A stretch of 64,000 nucleotides of DNA. Source: Limnanthes douglasii subsp. nivea (taxonomy: Eukaryota > Streptophyta > Magnoliopsida > Brassicales > Limnanthaceae). This document shows, in pieces, positions 11,701 through 24,350 of the stretch. Each line of letters begins with the position of its first letter. Within the stretch, counting starts at the first letter, position 1. Below the pieces are notes generated by a model. That model did no database searches and was not told the origin of the DNA. It saw nothing but the letters and a program-made list of their open reading frames with translations. The DNA lies in assembly GCA_036936605.1 (NCBI GenBank), contig JAUPFV010000001.1, positions 71,443,910 to 71,507,909 on the forward strand. The letters are read 5' to 3'. The translations under genes were made by a program, and so were the position numbers.

Positions 11701-13020
11701 ATGACTCGACCGCCGGTCCTACTCTCTCTTCTCATACTCTTCACGTCTCTCGTCTCCCGTTCCATGGCGGAGATCAAGTCCTTACAAATCGTCGACGACT
11801 CTCGTCCCATGATCCTCTTCGAGAGATTCGGGTTCACCGCCTCGGGTCACGTCACCGTGGCCGTCTCCTCAGTCGCGGTCTCTTCCTCGGAAGCTGACCC
11901 GAACCCGGACCCGTCACGCCTTGGATTTTTCCTGCTATCGGAAGAGTCTCTCCTCCAGGTGGTCATCGAGATCCAAACAAACCCTAATTTCTGTGTCCTT
12001 GATTCCCACTACGTCTTTCGTCTATTCACTTTAGGTGAGATATCTCCTCCTCCTTTATCGCGTTTTAACCACTCATACCCCGTCACTTCCCCGAACGAGT
12101 ACTCGCTGTTCTTCGCGAATTGCGCGCCGGAGACTCATGTCTCCATGTCGGTTCGAACAGAGATTTATAACTACGACCCGAGTGGATCCAAGGATTTTCT
12201 CCCCGCCGGGTTGACACAGTTGCCGGCAATGTATTTCCTCTTTAGCTTATGTTATGTTGTGTTTTTGGGGGTATGGGCTTATAGTTGCTGGACCAACAGA
12301 CGCGATGCTCACCGGATTCATATTCTCATGGCGGCTCTGCTTCTCATGAAGGCATTGAACCTTATCTGCGCAGCTGAGGATAAGCACTACGTTAAGGTTA
12401 CCGGTACACCACATGGGTGGGATATATTGTTCTATATGTTCCAGTTCATTAGGGTTGTGCTGCTTTTCACCGTGATTGTTTTGATTGGTACGGGTTGGTC
12501 GTTTTTGAAGCCATTCTTGCAGGAGAAAGAGAAGAAAGTATTGATGATTGTGATTCCTCTTCAGGTTTTAGCTAATTTAGCTTCCATTGTGATCGGAGAA
12601 ACAGGACCCTTTATTAAGGATTGGGTTACTTGGAACCAGGTGTTTCTTTTGGTTGATGTGATCTGTTGTTGCGCCATCATTTTTCCTATTGTGTGGTCGA
12701 TTCGATCTTTAAAGGAAACCTCAAAAACAGATGGGAAAGCTGCCAGAAACTTGGCTAAGTTGACTTTGTTTAAGCAATTTTACATTGTGGTAATTGGGTA
12801 CTTATATTTTACGAGAATCGTGGTCTTCGCTCTCAAGACGATTGCTGCTTATAAGTATCAGTGGGTGAGCAATGCTGCCGAGGAGAGTGCGAGTTTGTTG
12901 TTTTATTTGGTGATGTTTTATATGTTTAAGCCAGAGGAGAAAAATGAGTATTTGGCTCTTGATGAGGAAGAAGAGGAAGCTGCAGAGATGGCTCTTAGGA
13001 ATGATGAGTTCGATCTTTGA
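11701..13020 (+). CDS. CAND7: GOST/Lung-7TM membrane protein, CAND6/CAND7-like
   Basis: A single uninterrupted frame of 439 codons, the length expected for the plant family. Residues 1-23 form a signal peptide. A lumenal or extracellular domain follows (about 24-175; Cys in NPNFCVLD and FANCAPETH). Seven hydrophobic segments then run from about residue 177 to 412, starting LPAMYFLFSLCYVVF. The family mark GTGWSFLKPFL lies at 263-273. The C-terminal tail is very acidic (DEEEEEAAE). Plant members are annotated as candidate G-protein-coupled receptors or Lung-7TM proteins; animal GOST relatives (GPR107/108, TMEM87) act in Golgi and endosomal trafficking, so a trafficking role is as likely as signalling. 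The first ATG follows a C/A-rich leader and is a good start. Naming CAND7 rather than CAND6 is tentative. Confidence 0.93.
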   Translation: MTRPPVLLSLLILFTSLVSRSMAEIKSLQIVDDSRPMILFERFGFTASGHVTVAVSSVAVSSSEADPNPDPSRLGFFLLSEESLLQVVIEIQTNPNFCVLDSHYVFRLFTLGEISPPPLSRFNHSYPVTSPNEYSLFFANCAPETHVSMSVRTEIYNYDPSGSKDFLPAGLTQLPAMYFLFSLCYVVFLGVWAYSCWTNRRDAHRIHILMAALLLMKALNLICAAEDKHYVKVTGTPHGWDILFYMFQFIRVVLLFTVIVLIGTGWSFLKPFLQEKEKKVLMIVIPLQVLANLASIVIGETGPFIKDWVTWNQVFLLVDVICCCAIIFPIVWSIRSLKETSKTDGKAARNLAKLTLFKQFYIVVIGYLYFTRIVVFALKTIAAYKYQWVSNAAEESASLLFYLVMFYMFKPEEKNEYLALDEEEEEAAEMALRNDEFDL

Positions 13021-14415
13021 GACGAGTAATCTGCCATATTTGTGAGTGATCCTCATCCTCTTTACTGGAGATTTAAGCTGTTGCTATAGATCAATACCAT
13101 TTTTTGTTGTTATATCCTTTTCATTATTATTGGCCAAATTATCTGCGAACTCAGTTAATGGCTCATGTTCTTCTGTGCTTGCCCCTTACACGCTCGCCTT
13201 GTTATAAAACTGAAATTCAAATAGATTATATATCTCTTGTCCATTGATTTCGTTGGTCTATGCCGTGGATTATACGACAGTTTTTCATTTCTAATGAGGT
13301 GCTATGAGCTATGGTTTAGGTAAGATTATGTCACAATTCTGTACAAATATAATTGGTTCTACTTGAAATTTCATTATATAGTTACATAGATTATGACACA
13401 AGCAACCTCCTCCGTCAATATTCCGTACTTGTAGGTTTTTAAAAGTAAACTAACTAACTGATAGAGAGAAAAGGTTACTGTAAAATACTAATACATAGAG
13501 AGCCCAGACCAATCCTAGATAATGCCGCCAAAGTTAAAGAAAAGACGAAGTACCAAAGCACCCATATTATTTTGTTATATATATGTTCTCGATTTGTTTT
13601 GTGTTTCGGTATGGTGGCGTAACAGAATATAGGTTATTACCAGTACTAAACTAAGCCGGAACCATGTACATGAGGACTATGTATTTGTTCATTAAGACTA
13701 TAAAATAAACATTGCATTACTAGCTTTTCTGTTTCGGCAGCAGTTACCATCTAATCTGAGTTTATACCCTTCTGGAAGTGGAAAACTATGTACTGATGCA
13801 TCTTCTTTTGAAATTGAAGTCCACTCCCTAGTTCATCCATATGTAAAGAGTCCAATTCTTGATATGTAATAGAGTAATTTTAAGTACTTTTTATGTATGG
13901 CTTTGGTTTATATGTCTATTATCTTTTATGAGACAATCCGTTGGTTGTTTTAGGCGGTAATCGTCTCAACAATTTTTTGGGAAAAAAGTTATCTGTTGCA
14001 TTTTGCGGCATAGTTCGAGACTGAAGGAATTATTTCAATCATCTCAAGACCAGCAAAACGAAAGAAAAACAGCAACGAGTCGAAAATATATAATTTTAGA
14101 ACATTTTGTTTAGCTATTCGCTGTCATAAATCAGCTATATTGAATAACTGAACCACTTGGTATTGTTGGGTGGTGTTCTAAATAGGAAAAGCAAATGGTG
14201 ACATGGGGGGAACTGGTAGGAAAGTACATGAAAAAAGTCATAGTCCATGGAAGATACAACTTCCATAACAAATATCTAAACATTTTGGAAAAGGTTTTTA
14301 ACATCTTTATCTACCATCTATACTAATTTTGCCAAGTAACGAAGACGTGCGGCAACAGAATTAGGAGATGTTGGCTCACCCTCCTAGTTATTTATACACT
14401 AATGAAAAACCTTTT
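13021..14415. other. Downstream spacer of the GOST gene, no gene seen
   Basis: The first 200-300 bases are probably 3' UTR. The rest holds no convincing coding frame, RNA gene or transposon end. Confidence 0.5.
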
Positions 14416-14439
14416 CTAAAATCTACTCAGGCACGCAGA

Positions 14440-14545
14440 CGACCTTATTTGCCTATAATTATTATATATTATACATATATAATTTAGATGATAAATTAAA
14501 TGGTAATAGTAATACATTGAATTTCTAATACTGATTTTTTTTAAG
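14440..14545. repeat. Inverted copy 1 of an ~80-bp sequence
   Basis: The stretch containing AGATGATAAATTAAATGG and GTAATAGTAATACATTGAA is the reverse complement, with few changes, of 16678-16757. Both copies interrupt the Helitron Rep remnant. Confidence 0.75.
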
Positions 14546-15626
14546 ATAATACTAGATTTCACGATTCCACCGAAAGTTTTTATGCTATCAAAACTGGCAG
14601 CTCTCTTTTTAAAATTTAGTAACATTCTTAAATAATATAGCGCACCTGATGTTGGCTGTACATATGTTAATCTACCTATATATTTATCTTTTTTTTTTTA
14701 TTAATTTTTAAGTTTTATCATGAGCGTCCTGATAAACATGGTCCGGATAAACATTATGGGAAATTCTGCATATGATAGTGTATGAACTTTTTTATATTGT
14801 TTATTTGAATCAAACCATCTCGTTAACATTGAATTTTCAATACATCGCTTGTTAACAAGTGATTGAGGAGTTACATTAGAATCAAATATATTATTTTGTT
14901 GTAAAGAAAAATGAACAGGTAATCTTCTAATAGAATGGTGCCTCGAATGTATGTGAGACAACGATATTCTCCGAACAGATTTATACGGGCATAAATATCG
15001 ACAATTAAGATGCGCAAGGATTCCATTAGTTTTGTTTTCTTCGAAAACGGCTCGAGCTCTATCTGATCTGTTGTTAATATATTTGAAAATACACTTAATA
15101 ATGATAGATTGACAACATGATTCAATGTTAATATGAGTTTTATATCGTATAAAAAAATTCTTTATCATAAGGTACAACAAATCTATTATCAATTTGTATT
15201 TCATTTTTATTAATGTAATTCGGTGGGTTATCACGACATCTAAGTGACACGACTATTTGTTTCCATGACTGTTTATGTTTTAAATTATTTTGGAAAGTTT
15301 TTTTGTACATTTACCATTTTCCATGCATGGAGAAAATGTATTTTAAATTCAATCATAAATTGATTTATCAGCTCATATGCAATTGGATCAATTTCATTAT
15401 TTAGAATTTCTGCTTAAATTATGGAGTCGATATTTTTTTGGAAGACTACATGTATTATTTGAGTCTAACCAAACTAACAAATAACAATGAAGAAGACCTC
15501 TTTTTTGGAATTCAATTGTATAAACATCTGTAAATATAGAAATAGACATGATATGAGTTACATAAATAATTATATTTTAAATATATTAAACTATAGATAA
15601 TAAAATAGCGTACTTGCTACAACTGC

Positions 15627-15728
15627 TCCAAAAGGTTTTCCTGATTTTATGTAGGATATCTCCAAAAGGTTTTCCTGATTTTATGTAGGATATCTCCAAA
15701 AGGTTTTCCTGATTTTATGTAGGATATC
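15627..15728. repeat. Three perfect 34-bp tandem repeats
   Basis: The unit, starting TCCAAAAGGTTTTCCTGATT, is present three times head to tail at 15627, 15661 and 15695 without a mismatch. It sits inside the Helitron Rep remnant. As 34 is not a multiple of three, each copy shifts the frame. Confidence 0.92.
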
Positions 15729-16677
15729 ATATTATCGAGTTTCATTTTAAATAATCTTGTGACAATATCGGGTCTACCTTCATCTTTATAACCAGGATTT
15801 ATCGAGAGCTCTTTTATAATTTTTGGCCATTTTGTATTGCATGTAAACGTGATGAACAAATCTTGGTTACCAAAATGTCAGCAAATTGTCATTGCGTCTT
15901 GATAATTATTTATCATATACCTAACACGACACTTCCGGTGTAGGAAGAAAATTATCCCTTTTATAATATCATTACCATATATTTCCCTTTTTGATATTGC
16001 ATCGTGTATTCCTTTATAAATCTCAGCCCTACAAGTTTTTTATGTTTTTTTAATAAAATTTAATCGATCTGCTTTGCGTATACATCTATTAAATATTGTT
16101 GGAGCAATCTACCACCTTTTTAAAAAGAAACATCATTCAATTTTCTATCTTAAATTTGATATGAACAGAAATTGCTCATTGATATTTTTCGTTTCATTTC
16201 AAATGAGGCTTATAACCGTCTTCATCATGAGGAAAAATAAGTGGATATTGCAATGACATAAATTTAGGATGTAATTTCGTGATTCTTTGTAAACAATTTG
16301 ATTTATGCTGTATTATAATTTCTCTTTCAGAATCAAACTCTCTGATATCTCCAACTATCAAACCACCAATTTCAGACCAAGAAGGTTAGTCATATTGTTT
16401 ATTGTCTGTTACTTTACGGCTTAATAATTTCATTTTTAATGAAACCACTAAATTTTCATTAACTCGATCTTTAATACTGTGGAATTTTTGAATAAGTTAT
16501 TCGTTTTATCAAGCATTTTTATAGGATCGTCAACAATTTCACGTTCAAGAGAATTTTAAGAATTCATAACATTGAGCCGATGCTTACCTCATTTTGAGCA
16601 TCATAAATATATAACTGAACAAATTTTGGACATTCTCCACCTCGTAATATTAACGATCCCATTAAATGATGAATTTG

Positions 16678-16757
16678 ACTCTTAAAAAATCAGTATTAGA
16701 AATTAAATGTATTACTATTACCATTTAATTTATCATCTAAATTATATATGTATTAAC
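16678..16757. repeat. Inverted copy 2 of the ~80-bp sequence
   Basis: Reverse-complement partner of 14440-14545. The direct repeat TTAACGATCCCAT occurs on both sides (about 16649 and 16752), which looks like a target-site or slippage duplication around a roughly 100-bp insertion in the Rep frame. Confidence 0.7.
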
Positions 16758-17010
16758 GATCCCATCGAAGAGAATGCAAACAAACGATATGCTCTTATAT
16801 TTTTTCGGAATTTGTTATTACTCTCATTATTATTTGGATTTAATAAATTATTAAAAAAAATAGGAGTAGACTTTGATAATTTAGTTTTACTTTACAACCT
16901 AAACAAAATATTTCAAACTGATATCTATTCATATTTAATTTGCGTTTAATAGATTTATTAAGCGAAAATAAAGCACCACAATATTTACATTCAATATTTT
17001 TTCTCCAAAA

Positions 17011-19417
17011 TCAATATAACATTTTTCTTATCCAGATTAAAAAACATAATTAAAAAGATAAAAATTAAACATATTTAAATAAATATTTATAAAATATATA
17101 TAATATTTTCAAACATAGAAATCAAATAGACTAAAATATTTACTTTTTCATTTTATGTTTTTCTAATAAATTTTTTATGTCTATTATCACTACGATTAAC
17201 TTTGGAAGGTCTTTTATTTTGGAAGACAAAATCATCTTCATCAATATTTAGACTATCACCCATCTTAAAAGACTGAACAATCTCCATAACAATATCACGC
17301 TTACTTACTCTTTTATACACGTGGATAATGCAAATATATCTGCAGCAAACAATAAAAAATATAATATTCGTAAAATATTCAGTTTACTTGAAAAAAACAA
17401 CAAAGAACAACAACAATCTACGAATAAAATAATATCATACTTTAAATAAACTGAATTTATATAATTATAGTAATATGTCCAAATTTATATAATTAGAGTA
17501 ATATATCAAAATTTATATGATTAGAGTAATATATTAAAATTTATATGACCAGACCTATCTAGTAACTAAATAGTATAATTATAAAAAAATGTAATATGAT
17601 TTCTTATTCATAGGAAATATATCTATATATCTTTGCATAAAGCTACTAACCACATAAAAAAGGTTATGGCTAGATATAAGATATATTTGAGGTATAAATT
17701 GGATTATATCTAATCGAAAAAAATATTGAATTTTGTTTATTTTGTTATTGATAATTGGTAAATTTTGGTTGATATTTTATAGTTGTTTGATTATTATTGT
17801 TTGATAGGATATAAATTGTATCTTTAAATTTGACAATTGGAAGAAGGAGAAGAAAAGTTGCTTAATTCTATTTGGAGTTTATTTATTTATTTTAAGATAT
17901 ATATTTTGTAGGAAAGATAATTGTAATAAATTTAATTGGTATGTTTTAAATTGAATATCTTAAATTGTAAACTGTAAAATTGATGAAACATGAAAAATTA
18001 TCAAATATACTAATGAAAAACTTATAATGATTAATACAGGATTATAGACGATAAAAACTTTAATATTGAATAAGTTTAACTGGTTATCTATGCATGCTTG
18101 ATTATTTATTTTAGGGTTGATAAAAGTTACATGTTCGCATTTGTTTTTCTATATATACAATTTTTTAATAAAATTAAAATTAATTATATATTAGTTTAAG
18201 TGTGAATTTTTATAAGTATTTAATTCTTACCAAATAAGAAAATAGTTTTAAATAATTAAGTAAAAAGAATATTTACTAAATTATTTATTATTTTTGAGTG
18301 ACTTTTATTTTATATTTATCTAGAATATATTTTATAAATATATTTTATAATATACAAATATGTCCTAAGTTATAAATCGTAATATAAAGTTAAAAATAAT
18401 ACAATATATTATCATATTTTTTATTTATTATTTTCTATTTATTTTTTATATCAGAATTTGTGTATGCATAAAATATACATAACATAAATTTAAAAAAAAA
18501 TACATGATTTGCCCAAATTTTCTTTTATATGTCAGTATAAAACATCAAACCACATTTAATTATATGTTTTTTTTTATAAAGTTTATTAAAAAATTATCTG
18601 TATTGACAAATTAAAATTATACGACACTGATCCACAAAGTGAATCGTTCTTATATTTTATTAGATTATATTTTTGTGAACTATTTGTTATTTGGTAATTT
18701 AATTACCTGATATAAAACAATATATATTTTTATATTACGATTTATATCTAAATTAATTAAGTTTTTTTTTTATATTAATATTATAGAATAGTATATCTAA
18801 TTACATGATTTCAATCTAAAATAAATAAAATAACGTATATATTATTTTTTAAAATAAATATATAAAAAAACACTTACAAAAATTATGATGTGAATTTTCA
18901 AAAGATTGAACAAAGCTTAAATAAAAACTTATAAGATCCACTTGTAATCCTATTATCTAATTTATTTATTTTTATTTAGCTTAATAAGGAAGAAAAACTG
19001 ACACGTGCCAAGAAGAAATAATTCATTTCAATGACAACATTAAATTTTATAAAAAACATTATATTAAAAAAATTATAAAATACAAGTATCACATATGATA
19101 AAAAATTAAAAGAAATATATAAAAAAAATCATTAAAAAATTGTATATATAATTTAAAATAATGATAAATGAATAAACTTTTCAATGTAAAATAAATTTTG
19201 AAAAATGTGTCACCAAATAAAAAAATTAAATAAATCATGTAATTAGATATAATGGTATTTTTATGTTTTAAGGTTATTGAGATGTATAGGAAAGATTTTA
19301 AAAAATATGGATAATATTATAGTAATAATTTTATATAGTAAGTGAAGATATTTTAAATAAAACAAAATAAATTTTTTATCACATTTTTTAAAATGAAAAT
19401 ACACGAGAGGGGGTGAG
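17011..19417. other. Very AT-rich spacer, no gene seen
   Basis: No coding frame is credible. The word ATATCTAATTACATGATTT near 18792 reappears inverted near 19232, so a MITE-like inverted-repeat element may span about 18700-19330, but its ends are not defined. Confidence 0.45.
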
Positions 19418-21847
19418 AAAAAAGTTTTTCTCACATTCCTAAAATTGACACTCCTTCAAAACCTTCTGATTTCCGTCCTATAGCGCTTTGTAATGTTAGC
19501 TACAAGATCATATCCAAGATCTTAGCTAACCATATTAAGGATTCTCTTCCTTACCTGATTGATAACTCCCAATCGGCTTTTGTCAAGGGGAGAAATATTT
19601 CTGATAATATCCTTCTCTCCCAAGAACTCTTGAAGGGTTATCACTCCAATGCTAGGGTAAAAAAATCGCTCTCAAAATTGACTTAATGAAAGCTTTTGAC
19701 AATGTCAAATGGCATCTCATCCTAGACATTCTTGTCGCCATGCATTTCCCTGTTAAAATGATCACCTGGATCATCACTTGTATTTCTTCTCCTTCCTACT
19801 CCATAAATATTAATGGAGATCCTCATGGCAATTTTAAAGGTCGAAAAGGCCTCAGGCAAGGAGACCCTCTTTCCTCTTTCTCTTTGTCCTAGTTATGCAG
19901 GTTCTCTCCAGCATCCTTAAGGAGAAAAGTAAAAATAGTAACTTTCGTTTTCATTGGAAATGTCAAACACTCAAAATCATCAATCTATGTTTTGCTGATG
20001 ATCTTATGATTTTTTGCCATGAAGATGTGAACTCTCTTTAGCTCATTAAAGATGGACTCGATGAGTTTTATACTCTCTCTGGTCTAAAAGTAAACCCCTC
20101 CAAAAGCCACATCTTCTTTTCTGGTATTGTTGAACCTCTTCGTATAGAGCTCAGCAATATTCTGAATTTCCTAGAAGGATCCCTTCCTGTTAAATATTTG
20201 GGGGTTCCCCTAATCACTAGTCGTCTTACTCATTCAGATTGTCGTCCTCTCATCCATAAAATTACTTCTAGAATTGAATCGTGGACCACAAAGCATCTCT
20301 CTTATGCTGGTAGGCTTCAACTCATTAAGTCTGTTCTTTTCGTCGGTCAGGTCTACTAGTCGTCCATTTTCATCCTCCCCTCGAGGATTTTAAATGAACT
20401 GACTCAATACCTTCGCCGTTTTCTTTGGTTTGGATCGGCTATGAAAATCCATGGTGCTAAAGTAGCTTGGAACACAGTAACTTTGCCCACTGTGGAGGGC
20501 GGCCTTGGGTTCTAGACCTCAAAATCTGGAATCAGGCGGCTGTCCTCAAACACCTGTGGTCAATAGTAAGAAACAACTCTCAGTCCATTAGGAGTTGCTG
20601 GATAAAAGCTGAAAAAATAAAAAATAAAATCTTTTGGAACCTCCCAATGGGATCTTCTCCTTCTTGGATTTGGCGGAAAATTCTTTGCCTTCGTCCCTTG
20701 GCTTGTAATTTATGCAGGATAGCAATTGGAAATGGTGAGGGTACCTCATTCTGGTACGATGCTTGGCTCATCCCTTCGTCCCTAGCCTCCCATTATGGCG
20801 AAAGTATCATCAAGGATTCCAGACTTGGGAGAAATCTCAAGGTTGCGGATATAATTACCAATGGAAGCTGGAGGTGGCCGTCCAATATCAGAATTGCAAC
20901 CCTCGAAGCCGGGCCTGTCTACAGGAGATCCAAATCCTCATATGCTCTCTCTCTCCCCCCAACATATCATCGGTTGATATCCCCTTCTGGAATGCTAAAG
21001 AAGGGTGTCCTAAATTCTCCATCAATAACACGTATCATGCTATCCGAGTCCCCCATCCTAAAGTAGGGTGGGCAGGGTTAGTTTGGAACAAATTCAATAT
21101 TCCTCGACATTCTTTCATTCTCTGGCTCGCTATTTCGGGCAAGCTTGTCACCAAAGACAAGCTGCTCAGTTGGGATTACCACATCCCAGCACATTGTATG
21201 CTTTGCAACTCTGATAATGAAATTATCCCTCATCTAATCTATGATTGTACTTTCACTCAGAGCATTTGGGCAAACGCAAGTTCTAGATTAGGTTTCCCCA
21301 TTCTCGCTTCTTGTTGGCAGTCTTGGGTTTGTGAAACGTCAAATTGGTCTCCATCTCGAAACCTCTCCATTTGACATTCATGCTTCGCCGCGGTAATCTA
21401 CCACGTATGGAAGGAGAGGAACCAAAGAACCTTTGGTTCCCCTCCGGCCCCCGCCTCTTTGGTCTCCCACCGAATTTTCTCAGATCTTCGGTTTCGATTC
21501 CAAGGAACCAAGACTGGTTGGACTTACTAATATTATTATTGATAATCCTCCTTTGTTGCAGGGATCCTTTGTAGCATACAGTTAGTGACCTGACACTCCT
21601 TTGACGGATGCTGATTGCGGATGCTGATGCGGATGTCTAACTGATTGAGCTACTCACTGGTCTACTTGTCACGGACGAGACCTACCTTTTCTCACGTCTT
21701 GATCGATTAGTTTATGTTCTTTCCTATTATATCAAAAGACTACTTTAAGTCATTTGTAGAAGTAATTGGAGGGGAATGCCCCAGATCCTTGTATGAACCT
21801 TTAATTTTCAATTTTAATGCTTTTAACACAAAAAAAAAAGTTTTTCT
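19418..21847 (+). mobile_element. 5'-truncated LINE (L1-like) with 14-bp TSD
   Basis: The element body (19432-21833) ends in a poly(A) tail and is flanked by AAAAAAGTTTTTCT at 19418-19431 and 21834-21847, a 14-bp duplication that partly overlaps the A-tail. The body starts within the reverse transcriptase gene, so the endonuclease and ORF1 were lost, as expected from incomplete target-primed reverse transcription. Confidence 0.88.
19440..21570 (+). pseudogene. LINE reverse transcriptase and zf-RVT remnant
   Basis: Fragments in order are DFRPIALCNVSYKIISKIL (from about 19467), SAFVKGRNISDNILLS, the LRQGDPLSS motif near 19855, and the catalytic FADD near 19992. Then come the thumb region and the C-terminal zf-RVT zinc domain (about 21060-21290, with CMLCNSDNE and H-L--DC). 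Several stops and at least two frameshifts separate the pieces, for example the TAG at 20038. The N-terminal endonuclease is missing. Confidence 0.85.
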
Positions 21848-21894
21848 ATTTTAAACTGTGGCAGTGATGTCATATGAAAGTTTGTGCCGAGTTA

Positions 21895-22250
21895 CTATTG
21901 TTTAGGATTAACATTACATTCTGATAACTTTCTCAAATATGTAACACGTAATACTCTCAAAATTCGACCGACTCATTTTTTATAATTAAACACAATAGTT
22001 CTTTTGATGTAACATGTGGTAGTGAAAACTCTCTTAGGTTGAACGGACTTACTTATAATAATTTAAAAATCCAAATTACATAAAATATAATAGGTAAAAG
22101 CAAAATCCAATTACCTAAAATCAATAAAAAAAACCATAAAAATCAAATTACATGAATATGATAAAAATAAAACTAAAATAAGACAACCTAAATAACAATA
22201 CAAACTAAATCCGTATGATAATTAATAAAATAAAAGAGAAAACAAACTCT
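21895..22250 (+). repeat. Single arm of a fold-back repeat family
   Basis: This segment (ACATTCTGATAACTTTCTCAA at the start, CAATTACCTAAAATCAATAA in the middle) matches the left arm of the palindrome at 23633-24350 in the same order and orientation, and matches the right arm in inverted orientation. It encodes nothing. Confidence 0.7.
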
Positions 22251-23632
22251 TTTGATTCAAAAGTAGTAGTGAATGTGAATATAAAAAATACAAATAAATC
22301 TAAAAGCTTATTAACGGATAAAGAAAATAACATATACATAATTATATACTTACCGATACTTATGGATTAACTTTTAGCAGTTAGTATGGTCTATTGAATA
22401 AATCAAAACTAATTACTAAAACTAATAAAAATATATATACTAAGTCCTATTTTAATTTAGTATATATATTAGAAAATATTCCTGCAGCCGGCAGTTTTAT
22501 CTATATTTATATATAAAATTATAAAAATAAATTTATACATCTAAAATAAATATCAAGCAACAATGAAAACAATTGTTTTATAAAATATAAATAATAATAA
22601 ACATAAAATAAAAATATTCTACAAAAATATTAAGAAGAAGTAAAAGGGAAATCCATTTAACATCTATGTTTCATTGGCTTCTCTAGGCATCCCAAATCAG
22701 TGGTATCCAAATTAGTGCTTTAAAGAATTGATTTGCCTTTCCAAATAATATATATTGACTATATTAAATTGCTTAATCACTAACAACAAAACCAAACCAA
22801 AAAATCAATAAAAAACACTACTGAGACAGCTTTTAATAAAGTTGTAATACACATTTTTTTTCCACAAATACAAATTCAAATTCAACTATTTCATTCTCTA
22901 GTTGCTTAACCTAGATTGTCAGTATTCAACGTCGTAGAAACATGATTCACTATCAAACTACATGACTATAAACCTCATTAAAAAAACGAAACTACCAAGC
23001 TCATCAATTTTTTTTCACAAAAAAACGCACCATAACTTTAAAGAGGCGACTTCTAATCGAAGAACACTAGGATTTCGTATGATGAGTAAGGTATTTGTGA
23101 AGCTCCCTATGATTCAATTCACAGACTTTACATTTTCAAATTAAAATAAAAAAACTCACAAAATCATAAGTATGCCTACAAAAATTCATACAATAAGATA
23201 ATATCAGCTCAATATTCTTTTTTCACTTTTTATCGTTTTTACATGGATTTTGGTTAGTTTTGAACCCTTTGATTCTCTTTTTGTTTTTGAAAGATCTTTA
23301 ATAAATTCATAAATTATATATAAAAGTGAAACGTAAACATAACTCAATTATTATTCTCTCGTAAAATAAGATGTGATGTATTTGTTTGTTTTTCATTTAT
23401 TCTCTTTAAAAAATCAAAACAAAAACCTTCTCTTTTTCAATAATTTTAAAGTTTATTCAGAAAAAACAAAATTGTTCAAATAGTAGATTAATAGAAATAA
23501 AAAAAAACGTGTTCACGTAATGAAAAAGAAAAAGTCGCGATATATAATCCTGACTAACAAATTAGCGAAAAAAGGATTATATATTTTCATGACCATCAAG
23601 TTATGTAACAGGTAATATTTTTAAAATTCATA
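22251..23632. other. AT-rich spacer, no gene seen
   Basis: Only short A/T-driven frames are present. The ACTAAGTCCTATT word near 22440 also occurs at the centre of the 23633-24350 palindrome, so part of a second fold-back copy may be here. Confidence 0.4.
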
Positions 23633-24350
23633 TTGGAAATTATAATTAGAAAAATCTTTTGACATTACACTCCGATAACTTTGTTAAATATATAACACAT
23701 AATACTTTTAAAATTCAACCTACTCATAATTAAACACAATACTTTTTTATGTAACATGTGGCAGTGAAAACTCTCTTAGATTGAACGACTCACTTATAAT
23801 AATTCCAAAATTCAAATTACATAAATCCAATTACCTAAAATCAATAAAAACGATAAAAATCAAATTACATTTAATAAAAATAAAACTAAAATAAGATAAC
23901 CCAAATAACAATAATAAAATAAAATAAAAAACAAATTCTTTTATATATACTAAGTCCTATTGATTTAGTCTGTATTGTTATTTGGGTTATATTATTTTAG
24001 TTTTATTTTGATCATATATATTTATGTAATTTGATTTTTATGGTTTTTTTATTGATTTTAGGTAATTGAATTTTGCTTTTTACCTATTACATTTTATGTA
24101 ATTTGAATTTTGGAATTATTATAAATGAATCGGTTCAATATAAAATAGTCTTCACTGCCACCTGTTATATAAAAAGAAGTATTGTCTTTAATTATCAAAC
24201 ATGGTTGAATTTTGAGAGCATTACGTATTCCTGTTATATAAAAAATATTCCTATTATATAAAAAATTATGAATCGGTTGAATTTTGAGAGTATTACGTGT
24301 TACATATTTAGAAAGTTATCAGAGTGTAATATCAAAATATTTTTCTAATT
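23633..24350. mobile_element. Fold-back (long inverted repeat) element, ~720 bp
   Basis: The left arm (about 23633-23945) and right arm (about 23950-24350) are reverse complements over most of their length. GAAATTATAATTAGAAAAAT at the left end pairs with the right end near 24335-24355, and the centre lies near ACTAAGTCCTATTGATTTAG. The right arm carries an extra roughly 60-bp duplication with repeated TGTTATATAAAAA words. No transposase is encoded, so this is a non-autonomous MITE-like element of unknown superfamily. Confidence 0.7.

Larger units (their letters stand above)
14416..17010 (-). pseudogene. Helitron Rep-like protein remnant
   Basis: Minus-strand fragments follow the order of a plant Helitron replicase. 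Near 16960-17010 is a Cys-x2-Cys piece (IECKYCGALF). Near 16560-16625 is PKFVQLYIYDAQNEV. At 15750-15859 is FITFTCNTKWPKI followed by RPDIVTRLFKMKLD, the start of the Helitron-like N domain. At about 14890-15120 are CCQS-IKCIFKYIN, CRYLCPYKSVRRI and RRLPVHFSLQQNN. At about 14550-14610 is ASFDSIKTFGGIV. Frameshifts and stops separate them and a tandem repeat expands one site. The SF1 helicase half and Helitron termini (5' TC, 3' hairpin plus CTRR) were not found, so this is a truncated, non-autonomous remnant. Confidence 0.75.

Noticed and set aside
15627..15728. CRISPR-like array
   Set aside because: The 34-bp units are contiguous with no spacers; it is a simple tandem repeat.
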